A DNA stretch of 64,000 nt from Actinomadura sp. NBRC 104425 (GTDB lineage Bacteria > Actinomycetota > Actinomycetes > Streptosporangiales > Streptosporangiaceae): positions 19,220-83,219 of the forward strand of contig NZ_BSTN01000026.1 in the NCBI RefSeq assembly GCF_030269545.1. Reading direction: 5' to 3'. Below, piece after piece: positions 15,842 to 25,181 of this stretch; the stretch's first letter is position 1, and each line of letters starts with the position of its first letter. Below the pieces are notes generated by a model, which saw only the letters and a program-made list of their open reading frames with translations, searched no databases and was not told the DNA's origin. Both the position numbers and the translations under genes were made by a program.

Positions 15842-18262
15842 TCAGGGGGTGCGTTTCCAGAAGGGGCGCTTTGAGCGGGGTTTCTGGCCGGTGATGTCGG
15901 TCAGGACCGTGATGGTCCGGTTCCAGAGTTGCTGGAGGCCGGGGGCGTCGAGCGGGGTGCGGACGGCGTGCAGGTCGTTGATCAGTGCCGACAGGGCGCT
16001 GACGTCGGTGCCGCCGGATTCGAGGCGTGGAACGGCTGCCTCCAGAAAGGCCAGCAGTTCGGCCAGTAGGGCCTGGTCGGCGTGGGGGGCCGAGGTCAGC
16101 CGCCGCAGGTAGTCGGCGAGCCGTTCCCGTGTCTCGTCAAGTTCGGGTGTGTCGGTGCGGGCGGCGCGTCGGCGTGGGACGGGGTTGGGAGCGGACCTCG
16201 CGCGCCTCGGTCGTGCCTTGGCCGGCATGTAGGCGCTGCTCGGCGCGACGGGAGGCGGGCCCGCGTATGCGGGTGGGGGCCCTGCGGGTGCCGGTGGGGC
16301 CCCTGCGGGTGCGGGTCCGGCAGGTGGGGCGCCGGCGGGTGGGAGGGGGCCTCCGGGGCCGGGGATCGCGGCGCTGTAGGCGGCCATCGGGGCGGCGGGG
16401 GCGGACCAGCCTGCCGGGAGTTCGACCGGCTGCACCACGTGGTGGGGGGCTCCCCCTTCGGCCACGACTCGGCTGTCCACCGCGACGAACGCGGTGAAGC
16501 GGCACAGGACACCGAAGCGAAGGGAAGTGTCAACGATCTGGCGTTCGAAGTCGGCGGAGCCGGAGACGAGGTAGCGGTCTTCGAGGTCCCGCAGGTGGGC
16601 GCGGGCCCAGAGGGAGACGACGGCGCCGTCGGATGAGACGACGCCGGTGGAGCGCAGCCGCCATGCTGCGCCCTCGGGCGTCACGCCGTGCACGGTCAGG
16701 CTTCCTCGGGGCGGGCCTTGGAACCGGCCCGAGATCACCAGCGGTACGCCCGGGTACAGGGCGCCGAGGCGGCTCGGGGTCACGGTGTCGGGGACGAGGC
16801 GCAAACCCTCGGGGACCAGACGCAGATCTGTCACCAGCGGGGCGCCGACGCGGTGATGGATGTGTTCCATCGCCTCGTCCAGCCGGCGCTCCGACTCGAC
16901 CAGCTCGCAATGCCCCTGGCCGACATGCGCGAGCCGGTGCAGGAAGCCCGCGTTGACGGCCTGGTCGATGCCGACGGTGTGCACCCGGATGCCGTGCAGC
17001 CGGGGCCCCAGGTGGGCGAGGATCTGGTCTTCGTTGCCGACCTGGCCGTCGGTGATCAGAATCAGCACCCGGTCGTCGGATCCAGAGTCGCGCAGCAGGT
17101 CGCACGCGTTCGTGAGCGGGCCGATCATCTCGGTGCCGCCGCGCGCCTCGAGTGTGGCGAGGAACTCGACCGCCCGGAACCGGTTGCGGTCGGTGCCCGG
17201 CAGCAGACCCCGGCCCAGGTGCGGGGGACGTTCCACTACGTTGTCGAACGCCAGCACGGCGAAGTTGTCGGTGCTGCGGAGGGTGTCGACGATCCGGGCG
17301 GCCGCGCGCCTGGCCGCGACCATCTTCCAACCGTGCATGCTGCCGGACCGGTCCAGAACGAGCACGACGTCGCGCGGCCGGGGACGGTGCCGTCCGGTCG
17401 GCAGGACGGTCAGCGTGAACGTGCCCTCGTCGGTCTCTTCGTCCGGAACCAGCGTCAGCGAGGCGGTCTCCTGCGGTGCGTAGGAGAGGCGCAGGAGGAA
17501 ATCGCGGTCGAGCCGTTCGCCGGGGCGGAGCCGGATGGTGGTGCGCTCGCCTTCGCTCTCCTCGGCGACCACGTGCAGGGCGGACCGGATCTCGGTGAGC
17601 GGCAGGTCGGCCGGATCCACGTCCACGCTGATCGACAGGCGGACCGGGTTGGGGAAGCCGGGCAGCAGCACCGGAGGGCTGATCCGGGACGCGTCGGGGA
17701 CCGCGTCGGTGTCGGATGCCACACCGTCTCCGACCGGGGGCTCGTCCAGCGGCGTGCCGGGGATGTAGCGGGGGGCGACGACGAGCGGGAAGCGGAAGGT
17801 CGCCTGGCCGTCCTCGTAGGGGAGCGGCTGGTTCAAGGCCAGCCGGATGGTGACGCGCTCGCCGGGCAGGATGTTGCCCACCCGCATGGTGAACACGTCG
17901 GGGCGGTCCTCCTCGGCGATGGCGGCCCGCCGGCCCGCGGCGATGGCGGCGTCGTAGTCGCGGCGCGCCTGCTCCCGTTCCTTGAGCACTCCCTCGACGA
18001 CCCGGTCGGCGGCCTCCATGCGCAGCGCGGTGACCGCGGCGCGGTCCGGCAGCGGGAAGACGTAGGTGGCCTCCAACGGCACGTCGAACGGGTTGCGGAA
18101 CCCCTGCGTCAGCTCGATTCCCGCGGCCAGCCCGGTGATCGAGGCCTTGATGTCGACGGAGTCGAGCGGCAGGTTCCCCCGTTCGGTGGCCAGCGCGCCG
18201 AGCCCGCCCTCGGGATCCGGTGGCGCCGAGGAGTCGGGCAGGGGACTGATGTGCACGGTCAC
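15842..18262 (-). CDS. VIT and von Willebrand factor A domain protein
   Basis: 806 aa. A VIT (inter-alpha-trypsin inhibitor) domain occupies about residues 25-150 (SVDIKASITGLAAGIELTQG, YVFPLPDRAAVTA, FTMRVGNILPGERV). The VWA domain follows at about 295-470 with a complete MIDAS signature: DRSGS near residue 303, GGTEM, and ITDGQVGN. Then comes a beta-rich part and a Pro/Ala-rich linker (PPAGAPPAGPAPAGAPPAPA) before a helical C-terminus. No signal peptide is evident, so it is probably cytosolic. The GTG at 18262 overlaps the MerR gene stop (GTGA), so the two are translated together. Metal-dependent protein binding is expected; partner unknown. Confidence 0.85.
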   Translation of the reverse strand: MTVHISPLPDSSAPPDPEGGLGALATERGNLPLDSVDIKASITGLAAGIELTQGFRNPFDVPLEATYVFPLPDRAAVTALRMEAADRVVEGVLKEREQARRDYDAAIAAGRRAAIAEEDRPDVFTMRVGNILPGERVTIRLALNQPLPYEDGQATFRFPLVVAPRYIPGTPLDEPPVGDGVASDTDAVPDASRISPPVLLPGFPNPVRLSISVDVDPADLPLTEIRSALHVVAEESEGERTTIRLRPGERLDRDFLLRLSYAPQETASLTLVPDEETDEGTFTLTVLPTGRHRPRPRDVVLVLDRSGSMHGWKMVAARRAAARIVDTLRSTDNFAVLAFDNVVERPPHLGRGLLPGTDRNRFRAVEFLATLEARGGTEMIGPLTNACDLLRDSGSDDRVLILITDGQVGNEDQILAHLGPRLHGIRVHTVGIDQAVNAGFLHRLAHVGQGHCELVESERRLDEAMEHIHHRVGAPLVTDLRLVPEGLRLVPDTVTPSRLGALYPGVPLVISGRFQGPPRGSLTVHGVTPEGAAWRLRSTGVVSSDGAVVSLWARAHLRDLEDRYLVSGSADFERQIVDTSLRFGVLCRFTAFVAVDSRVVAEGGAPHHVVQPVELPAGWSAPAAPMAAYSAAIPGPGGPLPPAGAPPAGPAPAGAPPAPAGPPPAYAGPPPVAPSSAYMPAKARPRRARSAPNPVPRRRAARTDTPELDETRERLADYLRRLTSAPHADQALLAELLAFLEAAVPRLESGGTDVSALSALINDLHAVRTPLDAPGLQQLWNRTITVLTDITGQKPRSKRPFWKRTP

Positions 18263-19224
18263 TGAGGCCTCCCGGAGGGGTCGATGTGCGTGTCCAAGGG
18301 GGCGAGCAGCCCGCGGCGCCGCAACTCGTCGAGCAGCGGACGGGAGGCGTCCGCGATCGCGGCGAGGTCGTCCTGGCTGAGCGTCGGGGCGTCGAGCAAC
18401 ACGGTGAGGCCGGGGGCCAGGCGCACGCCCTGGACGAGCGAGGCGTGTTCGTGCCCGACCGGGCCTGCGGCGGTGTCGTCCAGCGGTGCCGCGTTACCGC
18501 TCGGCACCGTTGCGGCCGTGGCGGTGCGGTCTTGGTGTGAGTCGTGCCCTGTGGCGGGCGAGGAGGGCACGTCGAGGGATGAGGCGGTGGGCCGGGCAGC
18601 CCCTGGTGCCCCTGCGGGCGCGGCACCCCTCTGCGGTCGGGCGATGCCTGGGGACGGGGCGCCCTTCCGCTTGACAGGCGAGTCGGCGCGGTCGCTCCCG
18701 GTTGCCGCGGATGCGGCGACGTGGCCGCGGCGGCTGGTCGTGGCCGCGGGCGCCGGGCTCGGTGGGGAGGGCGGGGCGCCCGTATCCGGGGCGTGGCGGA
18801 TGTCGGCTCTCCAGGCCACGTCCGCGGGAGTGCCGGGGGCGGCCGGGCGGGTGGCCCAGAAGCGGCTTGGCGGCGGGGTTTCCTTCGTCGTCTCGGTGTC
18901 GGTCGGCGCCTCGGGGAGTTGGGCGATCGCGCGCAGGGTGTCGTCGGTGGCGCCCGCCAGTTCGAGTTGGATCTCGGCGATCGTGCGGCCGGCCGCCTGG
19001 CGCCGCTTGACGGCCACGATCTGCAGCAGGTGCCGCTGGCCGTACAGGGCGGTGCGGCCGCGGCGTCCGAGTGGCGGGTCGACCAGTCCGATCGTGGTGT
19101 ACCAGCGGATCAGCCGTTCGTTGGGCAGGTCGCGCACCCGGCCGCTGACCTGCAGCGGATCGCCCGCCGACAGGGCGGCGGCGGCCCGCTCGGCCAGTTC
19201 GTTGATCGTCCAGGTGCCTGCCAT
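18259..19224 (-). CDS. MerR-like regulator with long C-terminal extension
   Basis: 321 aa. A MerR-type winged HTH is at about residues 5-95 (TINELAERAA...NERLIRWYTTIGLVDPPLGRR, then ALYGQRHLLQIVAVKRRQA). An Ala/Pro/Thr-rich disordered region follows, and a short conserved C-terminus (GLAPGLTVLLDAPTLSQDDL...LLDELRRRG). No metal-binding cysteines of classical MerR sensors are present. It forms an overlapping pair with the VIT/VWA gene, so it probably controls that gene and itself through the twin palindromes just upstream. The ATG lies within about 10 bases of the likely -10 region, suggesting a very short or absent leader. Confidence 0.8.
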   Translation of the reverse strand: MAGTWTINELAERAAAALSAGDPLQVSGRVRDLPNERLIRWYTTIGLVDPPLGRRGRTALYGQRHLLQIVAVKRRQAAGRTIAEIQLELAGATDDTLRAIAQLPEAPTDTETTKETPPPSRFWATRPAAPGTPADVAWRADIRHAPDTGAPPSPPSPAPAATTSRRGHVAASAATGSDRADSPVKRKGAPSPGIARPQRGAAPAGAPGAARPTASSLDVPSSPATGHDSHQDRTATAATVPSGNAAPLDDTAAGPVGHEHASLVQGVRLAPGLTVLLDAPTLSQDDLAAIADASRPLLDELRRRGLLAPLDTHIDPSGRPQ

Positions 19225-19234
19225 GGTCCGATGA

Positions 19235-19260
19235 TGACACTGTCATCGTGACACTGTCAA
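19235..19260 (-). promoter_or_regulatory. twin TGACACTGTCA palindromes in the MerR promoter
   Basis: Two perfect 11-base palindromes TGACACTGTCA occupy 19235-19245 and 19249-19259, 14 bases apart. On the minus strand the distal one includes TTGACA (19260-19255), a good -35, so a bound regulator would sit on the promoter. The start codon of the merR gene follows at 19224. Autoregulation is the likely use. Confidence 0.65.
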
Positions 19261-19665
19261 CATCGTCTCGGTTCGGATCATGGGCGGTTCGGGCGGCCGT
19301 GTTGTCGGCGGTCCGCGTGCGGTCCGCCAGGCTCAGAATTGTTGCCGTATGACGGTATTTCGATGATTTTTGGTTGAGTGTCGGCTGTGTCGTTCAGGAA
19401 AAGTATGTAGGGCGCTTCGTGCTGTTCGCGAGTAATTGACTATGGGGGCTCTTGATCTCCCTATGTCGTTATTACTTTGCGCGCTTGCGGAGTTGCGCTT
19501 CGCTACACCTGGCAGGTGGTGGGGGGTGGGGTGGAGGCGGTCAATGCTGGCATTGCGCACTAGTAGTGGCGATCTGGTGGAAATTGGTCGGGGTGCCTGG
19601 GTTCGGCTATTCCGATCTTGTGGAATCGGGGGTGGAGGGGGTGCGCAACACTTACCTTGCAGGGT
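19261..19665. other. 405-bp intergenic stretch with lower GC
   Basis: No supported gene. The DNA at about 19340-19560 is visibly richer in A/T than its surroundings (for example ATGACGGTATTTCGATGATT), unlike the >70% GC flanks. It must contain the promoter of the sigma-like gene at 19666. Short frames on either strand lack ribosome sites or motifs. Confidence 0.5.
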
Positions 19666-21348
19666 ATGGACGACCGTCTATTGGTCGAGGCCCTGCGTGT
19701 ACGGGACCCGGCCGCACTGGCGGCGGTGTACGACGCCTACGCCGGACGCCTTTACGAATACTGCTGGGCCCGCCTGCGCGACCGGGACGCCGCGCAGGCG
19801 GCGTTGCAGGACTCGTTCATCGTGGCCGAGGCGCACATCGGGCGGCTGCGCGACGCCGACCGGTTCTGCGCCTGGCTCTACGCCATCGCCCGGTTGGAGT
19901 GCGCGCGCCGTATGCCCGGCCGCGACCAGCCGCCCGACCTGCCCGTTGCCAGCCATGACCAGGACGACGTCGACCAGCGTGTGATGGCGTGGCAGGCCGT
20001 CCAGGCACTGGAGCCGCTCAGCCGGGAGTTGCTCGACCTGCGGGTGCGGCACCAATTGCCGGTGTCCGCCTTGGCGGCGGTGGTCGGGCTCTCCAACAAG
20101 GAGGTAGAGGGCCGTCTCCAACGCGCCCACGCCGAATTGGAGGCGGCTGTGGCCGCTGAGATCCTCGCCCACAAGGGCCCGTATGGCTGCGCCGAACGCG
20201 GGGCGTTGCTGCGGCAGCGACGTGGACCCTTCACGGGGAATCTCAACGAGCGGCTTTTGCGGCACGCCCGCGAATGCGACGCGTGCCAGGCCCTGGGGCC
20301 TCGCACGGTGTCGGCGGTGAAGGTGTTCGGCCTGCTGCCAAGGGTGCGCCCGCCTGCGTCCCTACGGGCACGGGTGATGGCCTGCTTCCACGACCCCGAG
20401 CTGGTGGGGTACCGGTTGTTCGTCGCGACGCGCGTCGGCGCGTTCGGCCCGGCGGGCTTTCCCAAGCAGTCGCGCCATTTCGCCTCTTCGCCGCGGAGAG
20501 CACGGTGGTGGCGCCGTGCCGCGGGGCGCATTCCGTATGTGGGGCGGCGGCCGGCGGTGGGGCGTGCAGCGGCGGCCGCGGCGCTGGTCGCGGTGCTGCT
20601 GGGAGGCGGCGGGTTCGTCTTCTACCGGCTGACCGCAGCACAGGACGATACGGGGACGGCGGCGTCCGGGGGCTCCCCGCGTCCGTCGGTGCCGTCCGCG
20701 TCGCCGTTGCCCACGATCGGCAGGCCGTCGCCGGGGGCGGATGTCGGAAGCGCACCCGTGTCGGCGACCTTCCCGCTTGGCGCGCGCGTCTCCGCCGCCC
20801 CGCCCACCGCACTGGTGAACATGCCGGGGGTGCGCTTGGTGGACTACGAGGACCCCCGCAGCCGACCCGCCGGCCTGACGGTGGCGCCTCTCTACCTCGA
20901 CCTGGCAGGGGCCGCGCGCGGCACACTGCACCTGACCGCTGAGGGCGGTCCGGTGGACTGGCGTGCGAAGCCATGGGGACCCATACGGCTCGGCCGGACC
21001 TCCGGACGCATCGCCGCTGGGCGCACCATCACGCTCGACGTGGTCGTCACCAGGTCCGGCGGCTCCGCAGGGGAAGGCGGCGTCGTCTTCGCACCCGGCG
21101 GAGTGGGGGTGCGCGTCACATGGCGTCCGCCGGCCCCGCCCGACCCGACGAACCCTCCGGGGCCCGGCGGCGCCGATCCCACGGTGTCGGTGCCGCAGCC
21201 GTCTCCTTCTGCGCCGCCCTCTTCGGATCGGACTCCGCCGGCCTCTCCCCTCTCGGAGACGAGCACGCCGTCTTCTCCCTCGTCCCGTGAGCCTGACTCG
21301 CCGCCGCCTTCCGAAGGAACACCGCTACCGCAGGGCTCCGGCACCTGA
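19666..21348 (+). CDS. ECF sigma-like protein fused to zinc motif, membrane span and extracytoplasmic domain
   Basis: 560 aa. Residues 1-165 look like an ECF sigma factor: region 2 (DPAALAAVYDAYAGRLYEYC, AQAALQDSFIVAEAH, RFCAWLYAIARLECARR) and region 4 (LEPLSRELLDLRVRHQLPVS, AAVVGLSNKEVEGRLQRAHA). Near residue 199 comes HARECDACQ, an HxxxCxxC zinc motif as in ZAS anti-sigma factors. A single membrane span follows (AAAAALVAVLLGGGGFVFY, about 300-320), then a BACON/Ig-like region (VDWRAKPWGPIRLGRTSGRI) and a Pro/Ser-rich tail. Sigma and anti-sigma-like parts on one membrane-anchored chain resemble C-terminally extended ECF groups of actinobacteria. ATG 19666 is preceded by AGGGT at short spacing. 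No separate anti-sigma gene is adjacent. Confidence 0.75.
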   Translation: MDDRLLVEALRVRDPAALAAVYDAYAGRLYEYCWARLRDRDAAQAALQDSFIVAEAHIGRLRDADRFCAWLYAIARLECARRMPGRDQPPDLPVASHDQDDVDQRVMAWQAVQALEPLSRELLDLRVRHQLPVSALAAVVGLSNKEVEGRLQRAHAELEAAVAAEILAHKGPYGCAERGALLRQRRGPFTGNLNERLLRHARECDACQALGPRTVSAVKVFGLLPRVRPPASLRARVMACFHDPELVGYRLFVATRVGAFGPAGFPKQSRHFASSPRRARWWRRAAGRIPYVGRRPAVGRAAAAAALVAVLLGGGGFVFYRLTAAQDDTGTAASGGSPRPSVPSASPLPTIGRPSPGADVGSAPVSATFPLGARVSAAPPTALVNMPGVRLVDYEDPRSRPAGLTVAPLYLDLAGAARGTLHLTAEGGPVDWRAKPWGPIRLGRTSGRIAAGRTITLDVVVTRSGGSAGEGGVVFAPGGVGVRVTWRPPAPPDPTNPPGPGGADPTVSVPQPSPSAPPSSDRTPPASPLSETSTPSSPSSREPDSPPPSEGTPLPQGSGT

Positions 21349-21467
21349 TCAGGTAGGAAGGTGCCGCGCCGCGTTCGGCCGGGATTCGTGTCCGGTGGGG
21401 CGACGCGGGGCAAAAGGTCATGGCGTGTGCACAGTGATCGCTTAGAGTAGTGATCTCTGTGGCCTGA

Positions 21468-22796
21468 GTGACCGACCCGCACCCAGGGGGTTGCGTCCTC
21501 GCGTCGATGATCACGGTGGGGGGGACCGTGTTTCTGCGAACGCGTGCAGGGCGGCGGCCGTCAGCGCGCCGGTGGAGTGCGGCCAAGCGCCTGATGTCCC
21601 TGGGCGGCGTCACCGTCCTCGCGGTGACGGGTGCACCGCCCGTTCTCGGGGTCGAGGCTGCTTCGGCGGCGGCCGCGACCACGCCCGGGGCGGCGATGGC
21701 CGATCCGGTGCCGGACGCCCGCGACGTGGAGGGGGCCAGGCGCCGCGCGGAAGAACGCGCCGACGAGGTGGCCCGGACCAAGGTGCGGTATGCGCAGGCC
21801 GCAGGGAAGCTCGACCGGCTCTCCGCCGCAGCCGCGCTCGCCGTGGAGCGCTACAACAGAGAGCAGGTCGAACTGTCCAGGGCGGTCGCGGCCCACCGGG
21901 ACGCCCTGGCGCGCCTGGCCGAGTCCGAACGCAGGTACGCGCAGGCGCGTTCCGACCTGGCCGCGTTCGCCGCCAAGGCGTACCAGGCCAACACCGGGTA
22001 CAACGCCTGGCCGTCGGTCGTCGCCGGGGGCGGCGGGCCGCAGGGCTTCATGGACCGCGCCGGCCTCCTGGAAATGCTCGCGCGCCGCCGTGCGGGGCTC
22101 CTCCAGGCGTTGGAGGCCGCCCGCAACGTCGCCGGAGTGTTCCGTGCCCAGGCCCGGTCGGCGCTGGCCGAGCAGAACGCGGCGACCCAGCGGGCGATGC
22201 AGGCCCGCCGTGCGGCCGAACAGGCCGTGGAGCGGCAGCAGGAGGCAGTCCGGGAGATCGGCGCGGAGAAACGGCGCCTGGAACGCGAACTCGGCATCGC
22301 CCGGGAACGCGCCGACGAACTGGCTCGCCGCCGTCGCCAGGCGCTGGCGGCCGCCGACGCCGCGGGGGCCGGCCTGCACGGGAGCCGCGCACGGGCGTCG
22401 GTCGTGGTCCGGGCCGCGCTTCGCTGGCTGGGCACGCCGTACTCGTGGGGCGGCGGCACCGTCCACGGGCCCAGCTACGGCATCGCGCACGGCTCCCGCA
22501 TCCACGGATTCGACTGCTCGGGGCTGGCGATGTACGCGTGGGCCCAGGCGGGCGTGCAGCTCGACCACTGGACCGGCACGCAGTGGACCTCGGGGCCGCA
22601 CATCCCCTTGAACCGCCTTCGCCCCGGTGACCTGGTGTTCTACGCGTACAACACCGCCGACCCGGACACCATCCACCACGTCGGGGTGTACATCGGCAAG
22701 GGCCGCATGGTGGAGGCCCCCTATACGGGGGGCAGGGTGCGCATCTCCAGCATCTGGCGTCCGGGGCTCATCGGCGCCACCCGTCCAGGCGGGTGA
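21468..22796 (+). CDS. NlpC/P60 peptidoglycan endopeptidase with coiled-coil N-terminus
   Basis: 442 aa from GTG 21468; ATG 21507 (MITVGGTVFL) is an alternative. A signal-like hydrophobic stretch (SLGGVTVLAVTGAPPVLG) is followed by a long Ala/Glu/Arg coiled coil (about residues 85-310) like RipA-type hydrolases. The NlpC/P60 domain comes next, with catalytic Cys in GFDCSGLAMY and His in IHHVGVYIG. An insertion HGPSYGIAHGSRI precedes the catalytic Cys. It should cleave peptide stems of peptidoglycan outside the cell, with the coiled coil as regulator or inhibitor. A -10-like TAGAGT sits at about 21443. Confidence 0.88.
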   Translation: MTDPHPGGCVLASMITVGGTVFLRTRAGRRPSARRWSAAKRLMSLGGVTVLAVTGAPPVLGVEAASAAAATTPGAAMADPVPDARDVEGARRRAEERADEVARTKVRYAQAAGKLDRLSAAAALAVERYNREQVELSRAVAAHRDALARLAESERRYAQARSDLAAFAAKAYQANTGYNAWPSVVAGGGGPQGFMDRAGLLEMLARRRAGLLQALEAARNVAGVFRAQARSALAEQNAATQRAMQARRAAEQAVERQQEAVREIGAEKRRLERELGIARERADELARRRRQALAAADAAGAGLHGSRARASVVVRAALRWLGTPYSWGGGTVHGPSYGIAHGSRIHGFDCSGLAMYAWAQAGVQLDHWTGTQWTSGPHIPLNRLRPGDLVFYAYNTADPDTIHHVGVYIGKGRMVEAPYTGGRVRISSIWRPGLIGATRPGG

Positions 22797-22943
22797 GCCG
22801 CAGCGCCCCGCGAGCCCCCGGCGACGGCGGCGGGGGCGGGGCGACGGCGTGGTCACGGCCGGAAGGCGGCGGGAGCGGATCGGCGCCGTCCGGCCTGCCC
22901 CGCCCAGCCGGCAACGGCTCGGGTCAGCGACCGGGCACGGCGG

Positions 22944-23447
22944 TCAGTGGCCGCCCTTGTGGGCGCCCTGGGCGGCGGCGCGCTTGAGGGAGCGTTCGAT
23001 CTCGGCCTCGGCCTCGACGCGGCCCACCCAGCTGGCGCCCTCGACGGACTTGCCGGGCTCCAGGTCCTTGTAGACCTCGAAGAAGTGCTGGATCTCCAGG
23101 CGGTCGAACTCCGGCACGTGGTGGATGTCGCGCAGGTGCTCCATGCGCGGATCGGTGGCCGGGACGCACAGGACCTTGTCGTCGCCCCCCGCCTCGTCCG
23201 TCATGCGGAACATCCCGACGGCGCGGCAGCGGATCAGACAGCCGGGGAACGTCGGCTCCTGCAGCAGCACCAGGGCGTCCAGCGGGTCGCCGTCCTCGCC
23301 CAGGGTGTCCTCGATGAACCCGTAGTCGGCCGGATACTGCGTCGAGGTGAACAGCATCCGGTCCAGGCGGATACGACCGGTCTCGTGGTCCACCTCGTAC
23401 TTGTTCCGCTGACCCTTCGGGATCTCAATGGTGACGTCGAAGTCCAC
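22944..23447 (-). CDS. ppa: inorganic pyrophosphatase (family I)
   Basis: 167 aa. It begins VDFDVTIEIPKGQRNKYEVD and carries the family signature DGDPLDALVL with the metal-binding aspartates. It hydrolyses pyrophosphate to two phosphates in the cytosol, pulling biosynthetic reactions forward. GTG 23447 was chosen because GGAGG stands 5 bases upstream and the protein then has the standard length; an upstream ATG at 23480 would add 11 unconserved residues. Divergent from dacB, as in other actinobacteria. Confidence 0.95.
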   Translation of the reverse strand: MDFDVTIEIPKGQRNKYEVDHETGRIRLDRMLFTSTQYPADYGFIEDTLGEDGDPLDALVLLQEPTFPGCLIRCRAVGMFRMTDEAGGDDKVLCVPATDPRMEHLRDIHHVPEFDRLEIQHFFEVYKDLEPGKSVEGASWVGRVEAEAEIERSLKRAAAQGAHKGGH

Positions 23448-23589
23448 GATGTCCTCCGCTCCCTGCGCCGTCGCAGTCAATAGTCTTTCGGGAGCCCGGG
23501 CGGGCGAGGGCGGCCCGCACGGGATGGTGTTCCCTTATACAAGGATGTCGCACGTTGGTGGGTGCTGAGGGGGAGAGGGGGGCGGTCAC

Positions 23590-24972
23590 GTGCCGAAACG
23601 CACGCGCGCCCTGGTCATGGTCACACTTTCCCTCCTACACGTCTCGACGGCGGGCGCGGGCATGGCAGTGGCCAAACTCACACCCGACCGGCGCTTGTCC
23701 CCCCAGTCACCCGGCGTTGCCGAACGCGAGCCGGTGCGCACGTCCGCCACCGTCCGACCGGCCGGGGCCGCCGCAGGCGCGGCGGACGCCACCGTGCTGG
23801 GACGACGGCTCGCCGGGCTGCTCGACGGCTCGCCGACCCCCACCAACGCGGTCGTGATCGACGCCCGTACCGGCCGGCAGCTGTTCGACCAGAACGGCGA
23901 CCGACCCGCCACGCCCGCGTCCACCACCAAGCTGGCCACGTCCGTCGCGGCGCTGGCCGCGCTCGGACCCGAGCACCGGATCACCACCAAGGTCGTACGA
24001 GGCGGCGGCGGGGTCGTGCTGGTCGGCGGCGGGGATCCTACATTGACCGCGCTTTCCGCGCCCGCCGGGCGGGGGCGGCCGGCATTCGCTTCGCTGGCCG
24101 ATCTCGCACGTCAGACGGCCGCGGCCCTCAAGGCGTCCGGTACGCGTCGTGTGCGCGTGGACTACGACGCGACCGCCTACCAGGGCCCGCGCACCGCCGC
24201 GGGCTGGAAGCCCAATTACCTGCCGGACGGCGAGATCGCCCCCGTGAGCGCGCTCACTGTGGACGAGGGCAGGGCCGCGCCCGGCACGCAGACCAAGACC
24301 CGTGTGGGCGACCCGCCCGCCGCAGCCGCCGCCGCGTTCGCCCGGCTGCTCGCCCGTTACGGCGTCGCCGCCACCCGGGGGCGCCCCAGCAGGGCGCCCG
24401 AGGACGCCGACCAGCTCGGCGCCGTGCAGTCCCCGCCGTTGTCGGCGCTGGTGGAGCATCTGATGACCGACAGCGACAACGACGTCGCCGAGGCGGTGGC
24501 CCGTCAGGTGGCGATGAACAGGGGCTATCCACCCTCCTTCGCCGGGGGCGCCCAGGCCGTCGTGGAGGTTCTCGGCGAACTCGGCGTGTCCGCCGGGGTG
24601 GAGGTCAACGACGGAAGCGGGCTGTCCACGGAGAACCGGATCACGCCGATCGCGCTGGCGCGGCTGGTCGCCCTCGCCGCATCGGACGACCATCCCCAGC
24701 TGCGTGCGGCGATCACCGGCATGCCGGTGGCGGGGTTCTCCGGAACCCTGTCCCCTCCCCGCTACATGACGCCCTCCAGTGCGGCGGGCGCGGGCCTGGT
24801 CCGGGCCAAGACGGGGACGCTCGCGGGCGTCAGCACCCTGGCCGGATACGCCTACGACGCCGACGGGCGCCTGCTGGCGTTCGCGTTCATGGCGGGGGAC
24901 GGGACGGGCGAGGTCGATCCCTCCCGTTTGGACGCCCTCGCCGCCGTCGTCGCCTCCTGCGCCTGCACCTGA
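23590..24972 (+). CDS. dacB: D-alanyl-D-alanine carboxypeptidase (PBP4 type)
   Basis: 460 aa. An N-terminal hydrophobic segment (ALVMVTLSLLHVSTAGAGMA) serves as signal or anchor. Class C penicillin-binding motifs are present: SxxK in ASTTK near residue 115, SDN in MTDSDNDVAE, and KTG in VRAKTGTLAGVSTLAG. The enzyme removes terminal D-Ala from, or cuts cross-links in, peptidoglycan outside the membrane. GTG start at 23590. It belongs to the conserved ppa-dacB-metalloprotease-tilS-hpt-ftsH neighbourhood. Confidence 0.92.
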   Translation: MPKRTRALVMVTLSLLHVSTAGAGMAVAKLTPDRRLSPQSPGVAEREPVRTSATVRPAGAAAGAADATVLGRRLAGLLDGSPTPTNAVVIDARTGRQLFDQNGDRPATPASTTKLATSVAALAALGPEHRITTKVVRGGGGVVLVGGGDPTLTALSAPAGRGRPAFASLADLARQTAAALKASGTRRVRVDYDATAYQGPRTAAGWKPNYLPDGEIAPVSALTVDEGRAAPGTQTKTRVGDPPAAAAAAFARLLARYGVAATRGRPSRAPEDADQLGAVQSPPLSALVEHLMTDSDNDVAEAVARQVAMNRGYPPSFAGGAQAVVEVLGELGVSAGVEVNDGSGLSTENRITPIALARLVALAASDDHPQLRAAITGMPVAGFSGTLSPPRYMTPSSAAGAGLVRAKTGTLAGVSTLAGYAYDADGRLLAFAFMAGDGTGEVDPSRLDALAAVVASCACT

Positions 24973-25181
24973 CCCGTGTCGGGGGCACGCCCGCGCGCGC
25001 TTGGGGCCGTCACCGGTGCACGCCCGCCCGCATGCACCCGCGCTTGGAGGCGGCCGGGGGGTGGAGTACGCGGTTCTCCGAGGGTATGGATGTGGTCGTA
25101 CGGGAGATAACGGAATCGGTTGTTCGTTGAACGATCTGCAGGGGCGCTCAGGCGCCGGGGTCGAAACGTACGGTGGAGTAC

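Noticed and set aside
19333..19560. 75-codon minus-strand frame in the low-GC patch
   Set aside because: His/Ser/Arg-rich translation, no ribosome site and no similarity recognised; likely non-coding.
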